Shown piece by piece: positions 25,636-34,761 of a stretch of DNA of 64,000 bases. The notes beneath the pieces are model-generated. The model saw only the letters and a program-made list of their open reading frames with translations, did not search any database and was not told where the DNA came from. The translations under genes were made by a program, and so were the position numbers. Location of the stretch: positions 1 through 64,000 of the forward strand of contig JACQDB010000110.1 in NCBI GenBank assembly GCA_016201275.1, read 5' to 3'. Every line of letters begins with the position of its first letter. Within the stretch, counting starts at the first letter, position 1. The stretch is from Acidobacteriota bacterium. GTDB lineage: Bacteria; Acidobacteriota; Blastocatellia; UBA7656.

Positions 25636-27924
25636 TTGGAACAGCTCATCAGTTTTCTGTTCAAGTACAGAGCCGCCGTCTTTTCAAAAAGTCACTTCGC
25701 CTTCGGGGCGCGTTTGAATATCGTTCTGCTCATGGCGCTCTTCATCGGCCTGGCCGCGCTGCTCTATTTCATCTATGTGCGCTTTTCGGTGCAACTGCCT
25801 AAACACTGGCGCATCGCGTTGATTTGCCTACGCACGGCGCTCATGGCTTTGCTTGTCTTTATCATCATGCGCCCGATCATCGTCGTTCCCGCAGTGCTGC
25901 CGCAATCGAGCTACGTGGTGGTGTTGATGGATGATTCGGCGAGCATGAAATTGCCGGAAGCCGGTGCCATCTCGCGGCTTGAGGCCTTGAAAAATCTGCT
26001 GGCTGCCGAAAGCCCTTTCTATCAATCGCTCACTGATAAATTCAAAGTCCGCGCTTATAAATTTTCGGCGACCGCCGAACGCAGCGACGCCAAGGCGCTT
26101 ACCGGCGAAGGCGAACAGACCAATCTTTCTGCGGCAATCGAACAGGCGATGCGCGATGCCGCCGGATTGCCGCTCTCTGCCATCGTGGTGTTGAGCGATG
26201 GCGCAAGCAATGCCGAATCCGATTCCGCCGCCAATCTCGCCAATACCATCAACCACCTGCGTGCGCGCAATCTGCCCATCTTTACTTTGGGATTGGGGCC
26301 GACGCGAATCGAAGGCGATGTTGAAGTGGTGCGCGCTTCCGCGCCGCGCCGGGTGATTGTCGGAGCCAGCGTCACCGCCGAGGTTGCTGTGAAATCAAGC
26401 GGCTCGTCCACGCAAAATGTTGAGATGGAAGTGAGCGAAGACGGGCATCCGTTACGCACGCAAATCATCACTCTGCAAAGCGGCGCAACCGCCGTGGCGC
26501 GCCTCACCTTCAAGCCCTTGACCGCCGGCACGCACCGCTATGCGTTTACCGCGAAACCCCTCGAAGGCGAGCCGATTTTGGAGAACAACACGCAAGAACT
26601 GTTGATCGAAGTCGAGGACGCGCATCCGAAAATTCTCTACATCGAAGGCGAGCCGCGTTGGGAATACGGCAAGCTTCGTTCGGCTTTTGCCGAAGAAAAA
26701 AATCTGACGCTGGTTTCGGTGCTGCGCTCTGCCGATGGCAAATTTTACCGGCAGGGTGTGCAAGGCAGCGAAGAATTGCAGAGCGGGTTTCCGAAAACTT
26801 TTGAAGAGTTGTGCCAATACGATGCGATGGTGATTGGCAGCATCGAAGCGACCTTTTTCACTTATGACCAGTTGCGCTGGATGGCAGAGTTCGTAGCGCG
26901 GCGCGGCGGCACGTTGCTGGTTTTGGGCGGCGCGAAATCGTTGAGCGCGGGCGGTTATGTCAACACCCCGCTTGCCGATTTGTTGCCGGTCTATTTGAGC
27001 GGCGAGATGAGCGGCGACACGCAAACTTTTTACGCGCAGCTTTCCGGTCGCGGGCGCGAACACCCTGCGGCCAGACTGGCCGACACGCCCGAAGCCAACC
27101 TCAAAGCGTGGGAGCAGTTGCCCGCCATCACCGTGCCGGAAATTGTCAAAGAGATCAAACCAGGCGCAACCGTCATCTTGGAAGCGCGCAGCAAGATAGA
27201 TAAAAATCGCGTCGTGCCGCTGCTCGTCGAAGAGCGTTACGGGCGCGGACGAACGCTGGCGTTTTTAGGCTCTGACACCTGGCGCTGGCGCATGGAAGTG
27301 GAATCAAAGAACACTTCGTTCGAGAGTTTCTGGTTGAACCTGTCGCGTTATCTGGTCGAAGCCGTGCGCCACAAAATTGAAGCCGCGCCGGAGCGCGTGT
27401 TTTATGGCAAGCGCGAAGAAGCGAAAATCAAAGTCGAAGTGAGCGACGAAAAATATCAGCACATCGCCGGAGCGCAGGTCTTGGCAACCGTGACGACGCC
27501 GACCGGCGCGACTCTTGAAGTGCCTTTGAAAGCTGCCAACGAAGAGGGCTTTGAAGGTTATGCCGGAAGCTTGCTGCCGGAAGAAGACGGTTTGTATAAA
27601 GTCGAAGTAAGCGCTCGCCAAGGCGACAAAGCGGGCGCGATTCTGGGAACCGCGCAAACTCGTTTCATCGTCGGCGCGCTCAACCGCGAAGCTCACGATG
27701 CCGCACAGAATCGCGACTTGCTCAAACGTCTGGCGACAGACACCGGCGGCAATTATTACACCCTGTCGCAGCAGAAAAATCTGGTCGAGGATTTGACCCA
27801 CCTCGACAACCCCAACTCGGTGAAGGTCTCGTATGACTTGTGGGATATGCCGTTCAATTTTTTGCTGGCGGTGGGACTGGCGGCGACCGAGTGGTTCATA
27901 CGCAAACGTAAAGGGCTTGCTTGA
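25636..27924 (+). CDS. Large membrane protein with VWA domain and glutamine-amidotransferase-like domain
   Basis: The 762-residue protein has two N-terminal membrane segments (LNIVLLMALFIGLAALLYFI and IALICLRTALMALLVFIIM), a von Willebrand A domain with the metal site VLMDDSASMKLP near residue 98, a beta-rich middle, a class I glutamine-amidotransferase-like segment (KILYIEGEPRWEYGKL, GGTLLVLGGAKSLSAGGY) and a final membrane segment (FNFLLAVGLAATEWFI). Such proteins accompany MoxR/Bat systems and probably act in envelope assembly or stress; the exact function is unknown. The TTG start at 25636 is chosen because GGGAGGG lies six bases before it and the leader begins there. A related BatA protein is at 41235. 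Confidence 0.87.
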   Translation: MEQLISFLFKYRAAVFSKSHFAFGARLNIVLLMALFIGLAALLYFIYVRFSVQLPKHWRIALICLRTALMALLVFIIMRPIIVVPAVLPQSSYVVVLMDDSASMKLPEAGAISRLEALKNLLAAESPFYQSLTDKFKVRAYKFSATAERSDAKALTGEGEQTNLSAAIEQAMRDAAGLPLSAIVVLSDGASNAESDSAANLANTINHLRARNLPIFTLGLGPTRIEGDVEVVRASAPRRVIVGASVTAEVAVKSSGSSTQNVEMEVSEDGHPLRTQIITLQSGATAVARLTFKPLTAGTHRYAFTAKPLEGEPILENNTQELLIEVEDAHPKILYIEGEPRWEYGKLRSAFAEEKNLTLVSVLRSADGKFYRQGVQGSEELQSGFPKTFEELCQYDAMVIGSIEATFFTYDQLRWMAEFVARRGGTLLVLGGAKSLSAGGYVNTPLADLLPVYLSGEMSGDTQTFYAQLSGRGREHPAARLADTPEANLKAWEQLPAITVPEIVKEIKPGATVILEARSKIDKNRVVPLLVEERYGRGRTLAFLGSDTWRWRMEVESKNTSFESFWLNLSRYLVEAVRHKIEAAPERVFYGKREEAKIKVEVSDEKYQHIAGAQVLATVTTPTGATLEVPLKAANEEGFEGYAGSLLPEEDGLYKVEVSARQGDKAGAILGTAQTRFIVGALNREAHDAAQNRDLLKRLATDTGGNYYTLSQQKNLVEDLTHLDNPNSVKVSYDLWDMPFNFLLAVGLAATEWFIRKRKGLA

Positions 27925-27959
27925 TTGCGGATTGCGGAAGGCGGATTGCGGATTTTTCC
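27923..27959 (+). repeat. Solitary word repeat (GCGGATT) after VWA gene
   Basis: Words of the form GATTGCGGA and AGGCGGATT follow directly on the stop codon and end in GCGGATTTTTC-like text, resembling one arm of the GxxExxY cassette at 18036-18083. No matching inverted arm was found nearby. Confidence 0.6.
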
Positions 27960-27981
27960 GAGCCAAGTGATGGAGGCAATT

Positions 27982-28269
27982 TCACTCGAACCAATTCTCG
28001 AAATCCAATGCAGGGCGCGTGATTTCTACCGCTCTCTCCGCATAGCCTTGGGGCAAAACGCGAAATTCTGCGGCCCCCTTCCAAGTGCAATTGCTGCCGT
28101 CAAACCAGGCAAAAGCATAGTCGCCCGTAGCCGTGAATTTGACTTCGCATAAACGGTGCGCCGAGGTCGCGCCCAGCCACGGGCAAGCCCACAGATTTTC
28201 TTCTGCATCGTTGGTGTGCTGATTGGCGTGCCGACATTCGCTGCAACTGCCGCGCACTGTGATTTTCAT
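27982..28269 (-). CDS. Small Cys-containing protein of unknown function
   Basis: The family is not recognised. The 95-residue product starts MKITVRGSCSECRHANQH, with further Cys in LWACPWLG, RLCEVKF and SNCTWKG, a pattern that could bind a metal ion. The middle (TGDYAFAWFDGSNC) is aromatic. There is no signal peptide. An excellent ribosome binding site (CAGGAGGT) lies five bases before ATG, which is the main reason to accept it as a gene. Confidence 0.7.
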   Translation of the reverse strand: MKITVRGSCSECRHANQHTNDAEENLWACPWLGATSAHRLCEVKFTATGDYAFAWFDGSNCTWKGAAEFRVLPQGYAERAVEITRPALDFENWFE

Positions 28270-28322
28270 GCGACCTCCTGAAGTTTATCGTCTAATGGTT
28301 TTGATGATGACTGCCAGCAGCA

Positions 28323-28372
28323 GAACACCTCAGCCGTTTAAGCAAGCGCTTGCTTAAACGGCTGAGGTGTTC
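28323..28372. repeat. Perfect 50 bp palindrome
   Basis: Arms of 24 nt (GAACACCTCAGCCGTTTAAG then CAAG, and the exact complement) face each other across a central CG. It lies between two minus-strand genes, 53 bases upstream of one and 28 bases past the end of the other. It has no T run, so ordinary intrinsic termination is uncertain; it could be a terminator, a protein-binding site or a fixed mobile hairpin. Confidence 0.9.
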
Positions 28373-28400
28373 AGGGCGAATGAAATGGTCTTCGCCGTTT

Positions 28401-28922
28401 TTATGCCGTGAGGCGAATGGCGCGCCATTGGTCGGTAATTGCTACGCGCTGATAACCAACCATCTGCGCTGTGATAATCATAAACCCGTCAATGCTGGTC
28501 GCGGTCGCCGTTGCCATCGTTAGCAAGACTTGCCCGGAGTAAGTTTCCGTCCAGTAGTGAGTGTCGAGCGGCGCTCCCTGATAGTAGCTGTATTCGATGA
28601 ACCACATGGCAATCGAACCGTCCGAGTTGGTTTTGAACGGCACAGCGGTTCGCAGTTTGGTCGTGCCATTCATCCACACTCGCGCCCAGAAACCAAAGGC
28701 ATTCGAGGCCGTGCTGAAAATTTCCACCGTCGCATATTGATAGCCGCTCTGCGGATCAATCATGCGAAGCGTTGCCGCAGGCGTTTGCGGATAGGCAGGC
28801 ATCGCCAACACGGTTACCAGCATCACGATGGCGGCGACCATGGCGACGCCACGGCGCAAACTCTTGAAGGGGTGGCTAATCGTTCGGGTTGAATGGTTCG
28901 TTGATAAATTTGTGTTAAACAT
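28401..28922 (-). CDS. Secreted protein of unknown function
   Basis: The family is not recognised. The 173-residue product has a long basic N-terminus and a signal segment (VAMVAAIVMLVTVLAMPAYP) with probable cleavage near residue 46. The mature part is beta-rich and aromatic (FGFWARVWMNGTTKL, AMWFIEYSYYQGAP), without Cys. The ATG at 28922 is chosen because AAGGAGAG precedes it by five bases; an upstream in-frame start at 28958 lacks one. Confidence 0.75.
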   Translation of the reverse strand: MFNTNLSTNHSTRTISHPFKSLRRGVAMVAAIVMLVTVLAMPAYPQTPAATLRMIDPQSGYQYATVEIFSTASNAFGFWARVWMNGTTKLRTAVPFKTNSDGSIAMWFIEYSYYQGAPLDTHYWTETYSGQVLLTMATATATSIDGFMIITAQMVGYQRVAITDQWRAIRLTA

Positions 28923-29383
28923 TTTGCTCTCCTTAATTCTGAATCCAATAATTTTCAAACGCTGTCGGGTTGCGAGAGCCTGGGTTGTTGGTCTGCAACC
29001 TGCGCTCTCTACTCTCTAGTGCCGCGCTGCAAAAAACATTTCAGGGGAAATTTTCAGGCGCGGGAAACTCGCTAAAAAGTGGCGATTTATTGGGGTTTTT
29101 ACGCCCTTCGAGAAGGATGCCGCAAAGCGTTTGGCGCAGCGGACAACGACAGAGCATAGAGATGTCTTCGTCGTTTGACTTCCCTGCGGATTCGCCGGAT
29201 GTTGCCAGATGATGATGGCTGATGACGGATGAGGCGCGCCGCGCCGTTGGACGAAGCGTTTCAGCAACCCAGGGAAGCGGCAAGAAATAGCATACGATTG
29301 AGAAGCGGTCGGCAACCGCCAGTCCAGCGCTCACCGACCGCTTCTCAACAGCAATGAAGGGCTGATATTTTCTTCCCCTTCCC
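28923..29383. other. Gene-free region with one hairpin
   Basis: About 460 bases without a gene. Positions 29299-29348 form a hairpin whose arms read TTGAGAAGCGGTCGG and CCGACCGCTTCTCAA; the same AAGCGGTC text appears in the degenerate repeats at 6598 and 52921. The part next to 28922 must hold the promoter of the secreted protein. Confidence 0.5.
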
Positions 29384-30587
29384 TCACTTTTTCACGACGC
29401 TGAAATAATAACTGTCTATCTCTTCGACGCTGCCCGTCGTGTTGATGCCGCTCAACGTCAAGCGGTAATCGCCGACCTGGAGTTGGCGCGATGAAAAATT
29501 GACGACCACGGCTTTGCCGGATTTGCGCGCCGCTGTCTGAACAAGCGCCACGCCGTCAATTGTCTTCAAGGCAGCGCGATAGCTTGGATAGTCAACAGTT
29601 CTGCGGAGCTTGAGTTGCAAGCGCACTTGTTGCGCGCTTGCGGGAATAACCAAGCGCTTTGCGCCTTGCGCGTCGCGCACCAATCCCGCCGACAACAGAA
29701 ACGCAGCCAGCACGCCGAAGCCGCCCGATGCAGAAGCGGCTTTCTCGTGCCGCGCTTTTTCCTGCGCCAGTTCCTGCTCAAGCTGTTCGCGCTCCAGGCG
29801 TTCGCGCTCCAAATCATTTGCCAGTTGCTGATTCTGCGAACGCTGCGCGGCGATCTGCGCGGCGGCTTCGTTCGCTTTTTGCAGGCGCGCCGCTTCCGCT
29901 TGCCCCAACTGATTTCGCAAACGCACGCTTTCAAAAATTAACCACGAACAACCGAGCAGCAACACCACAGTTGCCGCCGCCATCGCCAATGGCAACAGCG
30001 AATTTTGCGCGCCGAACATTCCCCGCAACCTCTGCCACCAGGATTTACTTTCGGGTTCGACGTGGGCTTTCACGGCTTACTTTTACCCATAAGTCAGAAC
30101 TTCATCAACTGCGATAGTTTTTTAGCCCGCGAAGTGGGCGATAGCATATAGCCCAGTGCGTCAGCGCTGGGTAAATGCGAAACCATCTCTCGCTAGCCCG
30201 CGAAGCGGGTGATAGATGCTATCGCCCGCTTCGCGGACTAACGGATCAATTGTTAATCACAAGCGCACAAGATATGGGTAAAAGTAAGGCTTTCACGGTC
30301 GGTGTCGCGCTTGCCTGTTCAGCCGTTTGCCATAAAGCTTGAGCGAATTCAACGCGGTTGCGGCGTTCGGCGGAATTCAAAAAGTGGGTTGCGAATAATT
30401 GGCGCTCGCGCTGCGACAATGCGCCTTGCACGTAGTCGTCTATCAATTCATCTTCCATCGCCAGCATCGAATCGAAGAATTCATCGTCGTTAAAAAATAG
30501 CTCTTCGACTTGCGCCTTTTGCTCGTCGGCCACCTCGCCAAGCAGAAAGCGGTTGATCAATTTGTCCTCTGTGATTTTATTTTTCAT
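29384..30587 (-). pseudogene. Anti-sigma factor-like membrane protein split by an insertion element
   Basis: The first half (30587 down to 30289) encodes a cytoplasmic domain starting MKNKITEDKLINRFLLGEV with acidic FFNDDEFFDSMLAMEDEL, typical of anti-sigma proteins beside acidobacterial sigma genes. The second half (from 30075) has a membrane segment (LAMAAATVVLLLGCSWLIF), a coiled coil (LERERLEREQLEQEL) and a beta-rich end. Between them lies a 213 bp element flanked by the 10-base repeat GCTTTCACGG. Removing the element and one repeat joins ASATPTVKA to HVEPESKSWW in frame. As it stands the first half ends with a short foreign tail (LLLPISCALVINN) and the second half has only a GTG start without a ribosome binding site. 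It lies 52 bases after the sigma gene. Confidence 0.88.
30076..30288. mobile_element. 213 bp MITE inside the anti-sigma gene
   Basis: Terminal inverted repeats of 16 bp (CTTACTTTTACCCATA) bound the element, and GCTTTCACGG is duplicated at 30066-30075 and 30289-30298. Inside, TAGCCCGCGAAG-type segments form further hairpins (near 30127-30150 and 30196-30240). It encodes no protein. Restoration of the host frame on removal fixes the borders. Confidence 0.92.
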
Positions 30588-30639
30588 GATGAGACTCCTC
30601 TACTGACAGGTGACCGAAAATTCAATCCATTTCACGGCG

Positions 30640-31260
30640 CTAGCAATTTTTTAAGCGCTTCTCGACACAGGCTTCCAATCCGGCGCGAATGCGGTGAGCG
30701 CGAATCCGCAAGGCATTGAGCGGAATCTTCAAGCGCTCGGACAGGGCTTTGCGATTTTTGATCTTCTCGCTCTTTTCGCCCTGATGATATTGCAACATCA
30801 ATTCGCGGCTTTCGGGCGGCAAGCTTTCCAGACAATGGCTCATGCACTCCAGGCGTTTTGCCAAGCGTTCCTGTTGGTCGGCATCCTCCTGAATTTCCAT
30901 TGGATTTTCGGCAGGCTCGCGTGCTGGCGTCAGGGTTGCCAAGGCTTCCACTTCTTTGTTGGGTTCGCGCCAATGCTCCATCAAGATGAACCGCGCCACG
31001 CCGTGAAAATAAGGGTAAGGGTCGTTGGCGCGAATCTCTTCGCCTTTATCAATTTTTCGCGTCACGCGATCCATAGCCCGGTCGGCATATTCTTCAGCCG
31101 GGAGGCAGCCGCGCCATTCAAAAAATTTCCTGAGCTTGAGGCGTATGCGTTCATACCTCTCACCGGCGCGCTCACGATTGGCGTCCAGTTGCTTGAGCAA
31201 CTTGTCGAACGCCTGTGGTGTCAAAACCCAATCTTTTTTGTGAGAAGCTCGTTCTTCCAT
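30640..31260 (-). CDS. ECF-like RNA polymerase sigma factor
   Basis: The 206-residue protein has a sigma-70 region 2 (RLKLRKFFEWRGCLPAEEYA, DRVTRKIDKG, YFHGVARFILMEHWRE) and region 4 (HCLESLPPESRELMLQYHQG, then LSERLKIPLNALRIRAHRIR as the helix-turn-helix). The ATG at 31260 is chosen as the start because it lies 20 bases after the CHAT stop codon and the family begins with a short lead before region 2. It is intact, although the CHAT gene before it is degraded and the anti-sigma gene after it is split. Target promoters are unknown. Confidence 0.88.
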   Translation of the reverse strand: MEERASHKKDWVLTPQAFDKLLKQLDANRERAGERYERIRLKLRKFFEWRGCLPAEEYADRAMDRVTRKIDKGEEIRANDPYPYFHGVARFILMEHWREPNKEVEALATLTPAREPAENPMEIQEDADQQERLAKRLECMSHCLESLPPESRELMLQYHQGEKSEKIKNRKALSERLKIPLNALRIRAHRIRAGLEACVEKRLKNC

Positions 31261-31282
31261 GTTTCGTTCTCTTGCTGTTGTT

Positions 31283-33109
31283 TTACTTCCATTCGCCTTG
31301 CAGCATAAAAGCCGCCCAATAATACGGCTCGGCAAAGCGCGGTTGTTTCCACATCTCGACCTGCGCGGCACGCAAGGCAGCGGCTGGGCGCAAGCCTTCG
31401 ACGACGATGCCTTGGTAAAAACGCTTCATCAATTCCGCGGTTGCTTCATCGTCAACTTTCCATAAACTTGCCACCACGCGAGGCGCTCCGGCGTACATAA
31501 ACCCGCGTGTCAAACCAATCAAACCTTCACCGCGAATCTGTTTGCCGAGGCCGGTTTGACAAGCGCTCAAGACCACCAGTGCTACCGGCAAACGCAAATT
31601 ATAGATTTCGTGCAAACGTAAAAAGCCGTCCTGCGCTTGCCCTTGTTCATCAACCAGCGACAAGACGATGCCGGATAATTCGGGGTGAACGCTGTTGAGT
31701 ATGCCGTGCGTAGCGAAGTGAATCATCGCATAGCGACCGAGTTCGGCGCTCGTTGCGGTGGCGCGATTGGCGGCAAAATCGAGAGCCTGTTTGCGCTGCG
31801 CTTCGGGAACCAGTTCGAGTATGCCAGCGGCTTCCACGCGCGTGCCAATCAAGCGCGGGATTCGCAAACTGAAATTGGTGACGCCCGATTCCAACGCCGA
31901 TTTTTCCAACTGCCGTTCAACGCCGCGAGTTCTGGCGGACCTTCGTGGCGCGGCTTTGCCATCTGCTTTCGGCGCATGGCGTTTGATGCGCGCATCGTCA
32001 AGGGAAAAAACCGGGTCGGCCAAAACGGCAAGAGTTTTCAAAGGCGTATTGCGCCCAATGGTTTCGCGCCGCAACACCGCCAGCGTCGAAGCCGATGGCA
32101 GGTTGACGATTTCATGATCAACGATCAAAGGGCGTCCGTAGTCCGTAGTCTGTGGTTCGTTGCTCGGTTTTTTCTTACGGCTTACGGCTTCCTTACTGTC
32201 AACTGCTGACGGCTGACGGCTGACTACTGATTGCCGACTGCCGACGGGTTCCGGGAGCGCGGCAAACGGTATGTATTGCAACGCACCGTCGGCAACAATC
32301 AACAAGCGTTTTGCGCCGAGCTTTGCCGCTACAGGCGCAAGCAACATCCGACTCAAAGCAGCGGCGGCTTCGCTTGCCGAAATCTTTGCCGTCGTTCACG
32401 GCGCGAAAAATCGGCAACGCCTGTTCGTAATAATCCAATGCCTTCTGGCGCTCGTCGAGCAGGTTATAAACATAGCCGATGCCGAAAAGCATGGTTGCTT
32501 CTAAACTGCGGTCGCCAACGGCGCGGGCAATGGGCAACGCCTGTTGCAGATAAGCGATAGCTTTTTCACGTTCGGCAAGCGATAAATCGGCGTCGGCAAT
32601 TTCGGTCAGCGTGATGGCCTCTTCGCTGCGATTGCCGAGTCGGCGATAGCGCAACAACGCTTGATGATAATGCTCAAGCGCCGGTTGCAGGTCGTTGAGG
32701 TCTTGATACGTCTTGCCTATGCCGGTCAGCAAAATCGCTTCCAGCCGGTAATTATGCAGAGCGCGAACCAGCGGCAAGGCGTGCGCCAGATAATCCAGCG
32801 CCGCTGGTTTGCCGCCCATAATCATGTAGAGCGGCGCAAGATTATCAAACAGTCGCCCCCAACCTTGATTGCCGAAACTTTGAAAGATGGCAAGCGATTG
32901 TTGATAGCTGTCGAGGGCTTTGGTTTGGTCGCCCAAGCGGTCGTAAGTTTGTCCGCGTCCATGCAGCGCGAAGGCTTCGGCAAGCCGGTCATTCAAGCTG
33001 CGGTTGCCAGCCCTGGAATGATGAATACACACAACAGCACGGCAATGCAGCAAGCAGCAAGGCGGTTGCGGAAGAGGGATGGAAATCGCTGCCGCGCTGG
33101 TTGAAACAT
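31283..33109 (-). pseudogene. Degraded TPR-CHAT domain protein
   Basis: Three reading frames carry parts of one protein. Frame one (start 33109, GGAGGT upstream) encodes a signal peptide ending VFIIPGLATAA and then stops. Frame two (about 33000 to 32390) encodes four to five TPRs, for example GRGQTYDRLGDQTKALDSYQ and GIGYVYNLLDERQKALDYYE. Frame three (to 31283) encodes a CHAT caspase-like domain: LSRMLLAPVAAKLGAKRLLI, MIHFATHGILNS with the catalytic His and [11 protein letters not shown] with the catalytic Cys. The middle region normally found between TPRs and CHAT is missing, so deletions as well as frameshifts are likely. The CHAT part also contains a translated word repeat at 32132-32246. 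The CHAT catalytic pair is still intact, so decay may be recent. Confidence 0.8.
32132..32246 (-). repeat. Word-repeat array inside the CHAT coding sequence
   Basis: Read on the minus strand, this stretch is built of short words: GTCGGCAATCAGTAGTCAGC, CGTCAGCCGTCAGCAGT, AGCCGTAAGCCGTAAG and GACTACGGACTACGGAC. It is in frame with the CHAT domain and encodes a Ser/Arg/Gln/Lys-rich insert between FAALPEPV and GRPLIVDHEIVNLPS, which are conserved neighbours in this fold. Confidence 0.75.
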
Positions 33110-33661
33110 TGCTCTACCTCCGCAGGAGATCAAAACCGTGACGCCAAGGAACCTCGCCTTGCTTCTTGATGGCGCGCTCAAGTGTACCATTCGATAAAGC
33201 GGTTGCAAAATTGGCGAGTCTCACAGCATGGGGGGCAGCGTTCCCCCTTGCGGCGGTGAAGTGAACCTGTAAAACTGGAAACGATCTACAGATGAAATGC
33301 TGCAACGCGAGAAGAGAGCTTTTTCGGTTTTTCGCTACGGATTATTGATTGAAAAAAGGGAACGGCGAAAACGGTTTGGCGTTCGCTGTGGCGACGAGGC
33401 ATTATATAGTCATCCAGCCACTGTTGTGCTACCCATTGCTTGTCCGCTTGTGCCGATCCGTGGAAACTGGCGCGCAGCGGCTTGCCCCGCAACGACAGCG
33501 GTGAAGTGGTGGTGAAGTGCAGATGATGCTTGATGCTGGTTGGTCCCGAATGCCTGGTCTAGTCTCCACAAAAAAGATGACAACAGCGCAAGGATTGCTG
33601 CCTTCAGCGCGTGGTTATGATTGTTGATCGAACAGCGCCATCGGATGAACAAGGAGTACCG
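33110..33661. other. Divergent intergenic region
   Basis: About 550 bases separate the CHAT remnant from the caspase gene. No gene, repeat or RNA could be supported; the sequence must contain promoters for both directions. Confidence 0.4.
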
Positions 33662-34726
33662 ATGAAGAGATGTGCCAGCCTGAGTTTGATTTGCTGGGCG
33701 ATGCTGTGGGCGTGGATTTTCATTGCGCCCGACAGCCTCGCGCACCAAGCCGATAAAGCGGCGTCGGAAAAACCGGCGGCCAAACGCGCCACCCTCGACC
33801 CGAAAAAATTCGCTATTCTTATTTCCGGCGTCGGCGGCGAAGAACTCTACTCCAAAAAATTCGCCGCGCAGTCGCAACAACTCTACGACGCTTTGACCAA
33901 CAAACTCGGCTTTGATGAAAAGCACGTTTACCTGCTCACCGAAAATGTCATCAGCAATGCCGAATCCATGACGCCAGGCAATTTCGCCCGCGCCACCGCC
34001 GAAGAAACCCGCAAAGCTTTTGCCGCTGTCAAAGCCGCCGCCACTGCCGACAGCCTGGTGTTTATCGCCTTAATCGGCCACGGCTCTTTCGATAATCAGG
34101 AAGCCAAGTTCAACTTGGTGGGGCCAGACCTTGCGGCAAAAGACTACGCTGCCTTGATTGCCGCTTTGCCAACCCGCAAAGTCGTGTTCGTAGATTGCTC
34201 CAGTTCATCGGGCGAATTCATCAAGCCGCTGTCGAGCGCCGACCGCTTAATCATCACCGCAACCCGCAGCGGCAGCGAACAGAACGTCACCATCTTCGCC
34301 GATTTCTTTATCCGAGGTTTGATCGAAGCCGCTGCCGACACCGATAAAAACGGGCGCACTTCGGTGCTCGAAGCCTTCAATTACGCCACCAAGTTGACCG
34401 CCGATTGGTACAAGCAGAAAGGGCGACTGGCAACCGAACACGCTCTCCTGGATGACAATGGCGACGGCCTCGGCCACGAGCAGGCCGAGGGCGGCGATGG
34501 CGCGATAGCCAAAACGACCTATCTGGATTCCAAGAGCTTGGCAGAAGCCAACGCCGATGCCGAAGTGTTCAAATGGCTCGAAGACAAACAGCAACTGGAA
34601 GTGGATATTGAAAAACTCAAAGCTCGCAAAAGCACGATGAAGATTGAAGACTACGAAGCCGAGCTTGAACGCCTGCTGGTGGAGTTGGCGAAACTCAATC
34701 GCCGCATCCGGACGCGGCGCAGGTAA
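33662..34726 (+). CDS. Exported caspase-fold (C13/C14-like) peptidase
   Basis: The 354-residue protein has a signal peptide (LSLICWAMLWAWIFIAPDSLA). The protease domain contains FAILISGVGGEELYSKKF, the catalytic His in FIALIGHGSFDN near residue 140, and the catalytic Cys in VVFVDCSSSSGEFI near residue 178; the Asp-Cys-Ser context follows the clan CD pattern. Residues 300-350 form a charged helix (EVDIEKLKARKSTMKIEDYE), probably a coiled coil. Start chosen at 33662 because AAGGAGTACC precedes it. It is followed 35 bases later by a TPR/gluzincin protein, with which it is probably cotranscribed. Confidence 0.85.
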   Translation: MKRCASLSLICWAMLWAWIFIAPDSLAHQADKAASEKPAAKRATLDPKKFAILISGVGGEELYSKKFAAQSQQLYDALTNKLGFDEKHVYLLTENVISNAESMTPGNFARATAEETRKAFAAVKAAATADSLVFIALIGHGSFDNQEAKFNLVGPDLAAKDYAALIAALPTRKVVFVDCSSSSGEFIKPLSSADRLIITATRSGSEQNVTIFADFFIRGLIEAAADTDKNGRTSVLEAFNYATKLTADWYKQKGRLATEHALLDDNGDGLGHEQAEGGDGAIAKTTYLDSKSLAEANADAEVFKWLEDKQQLEVDIEKLKARKSTMKIEDYEAELERLLVELAKLNRRIRTRRR

Positions 34727-34761
34727 GCTTGCGATAGCCACTAGAACCGAAAGAAGTTTTT

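Noticed and set aside
28323-28372. Perfect palindrome as a standard intrinsic terminator
   Set aside because: There is no run of T on either side, so it is listed as a repeat of unknown role instead.
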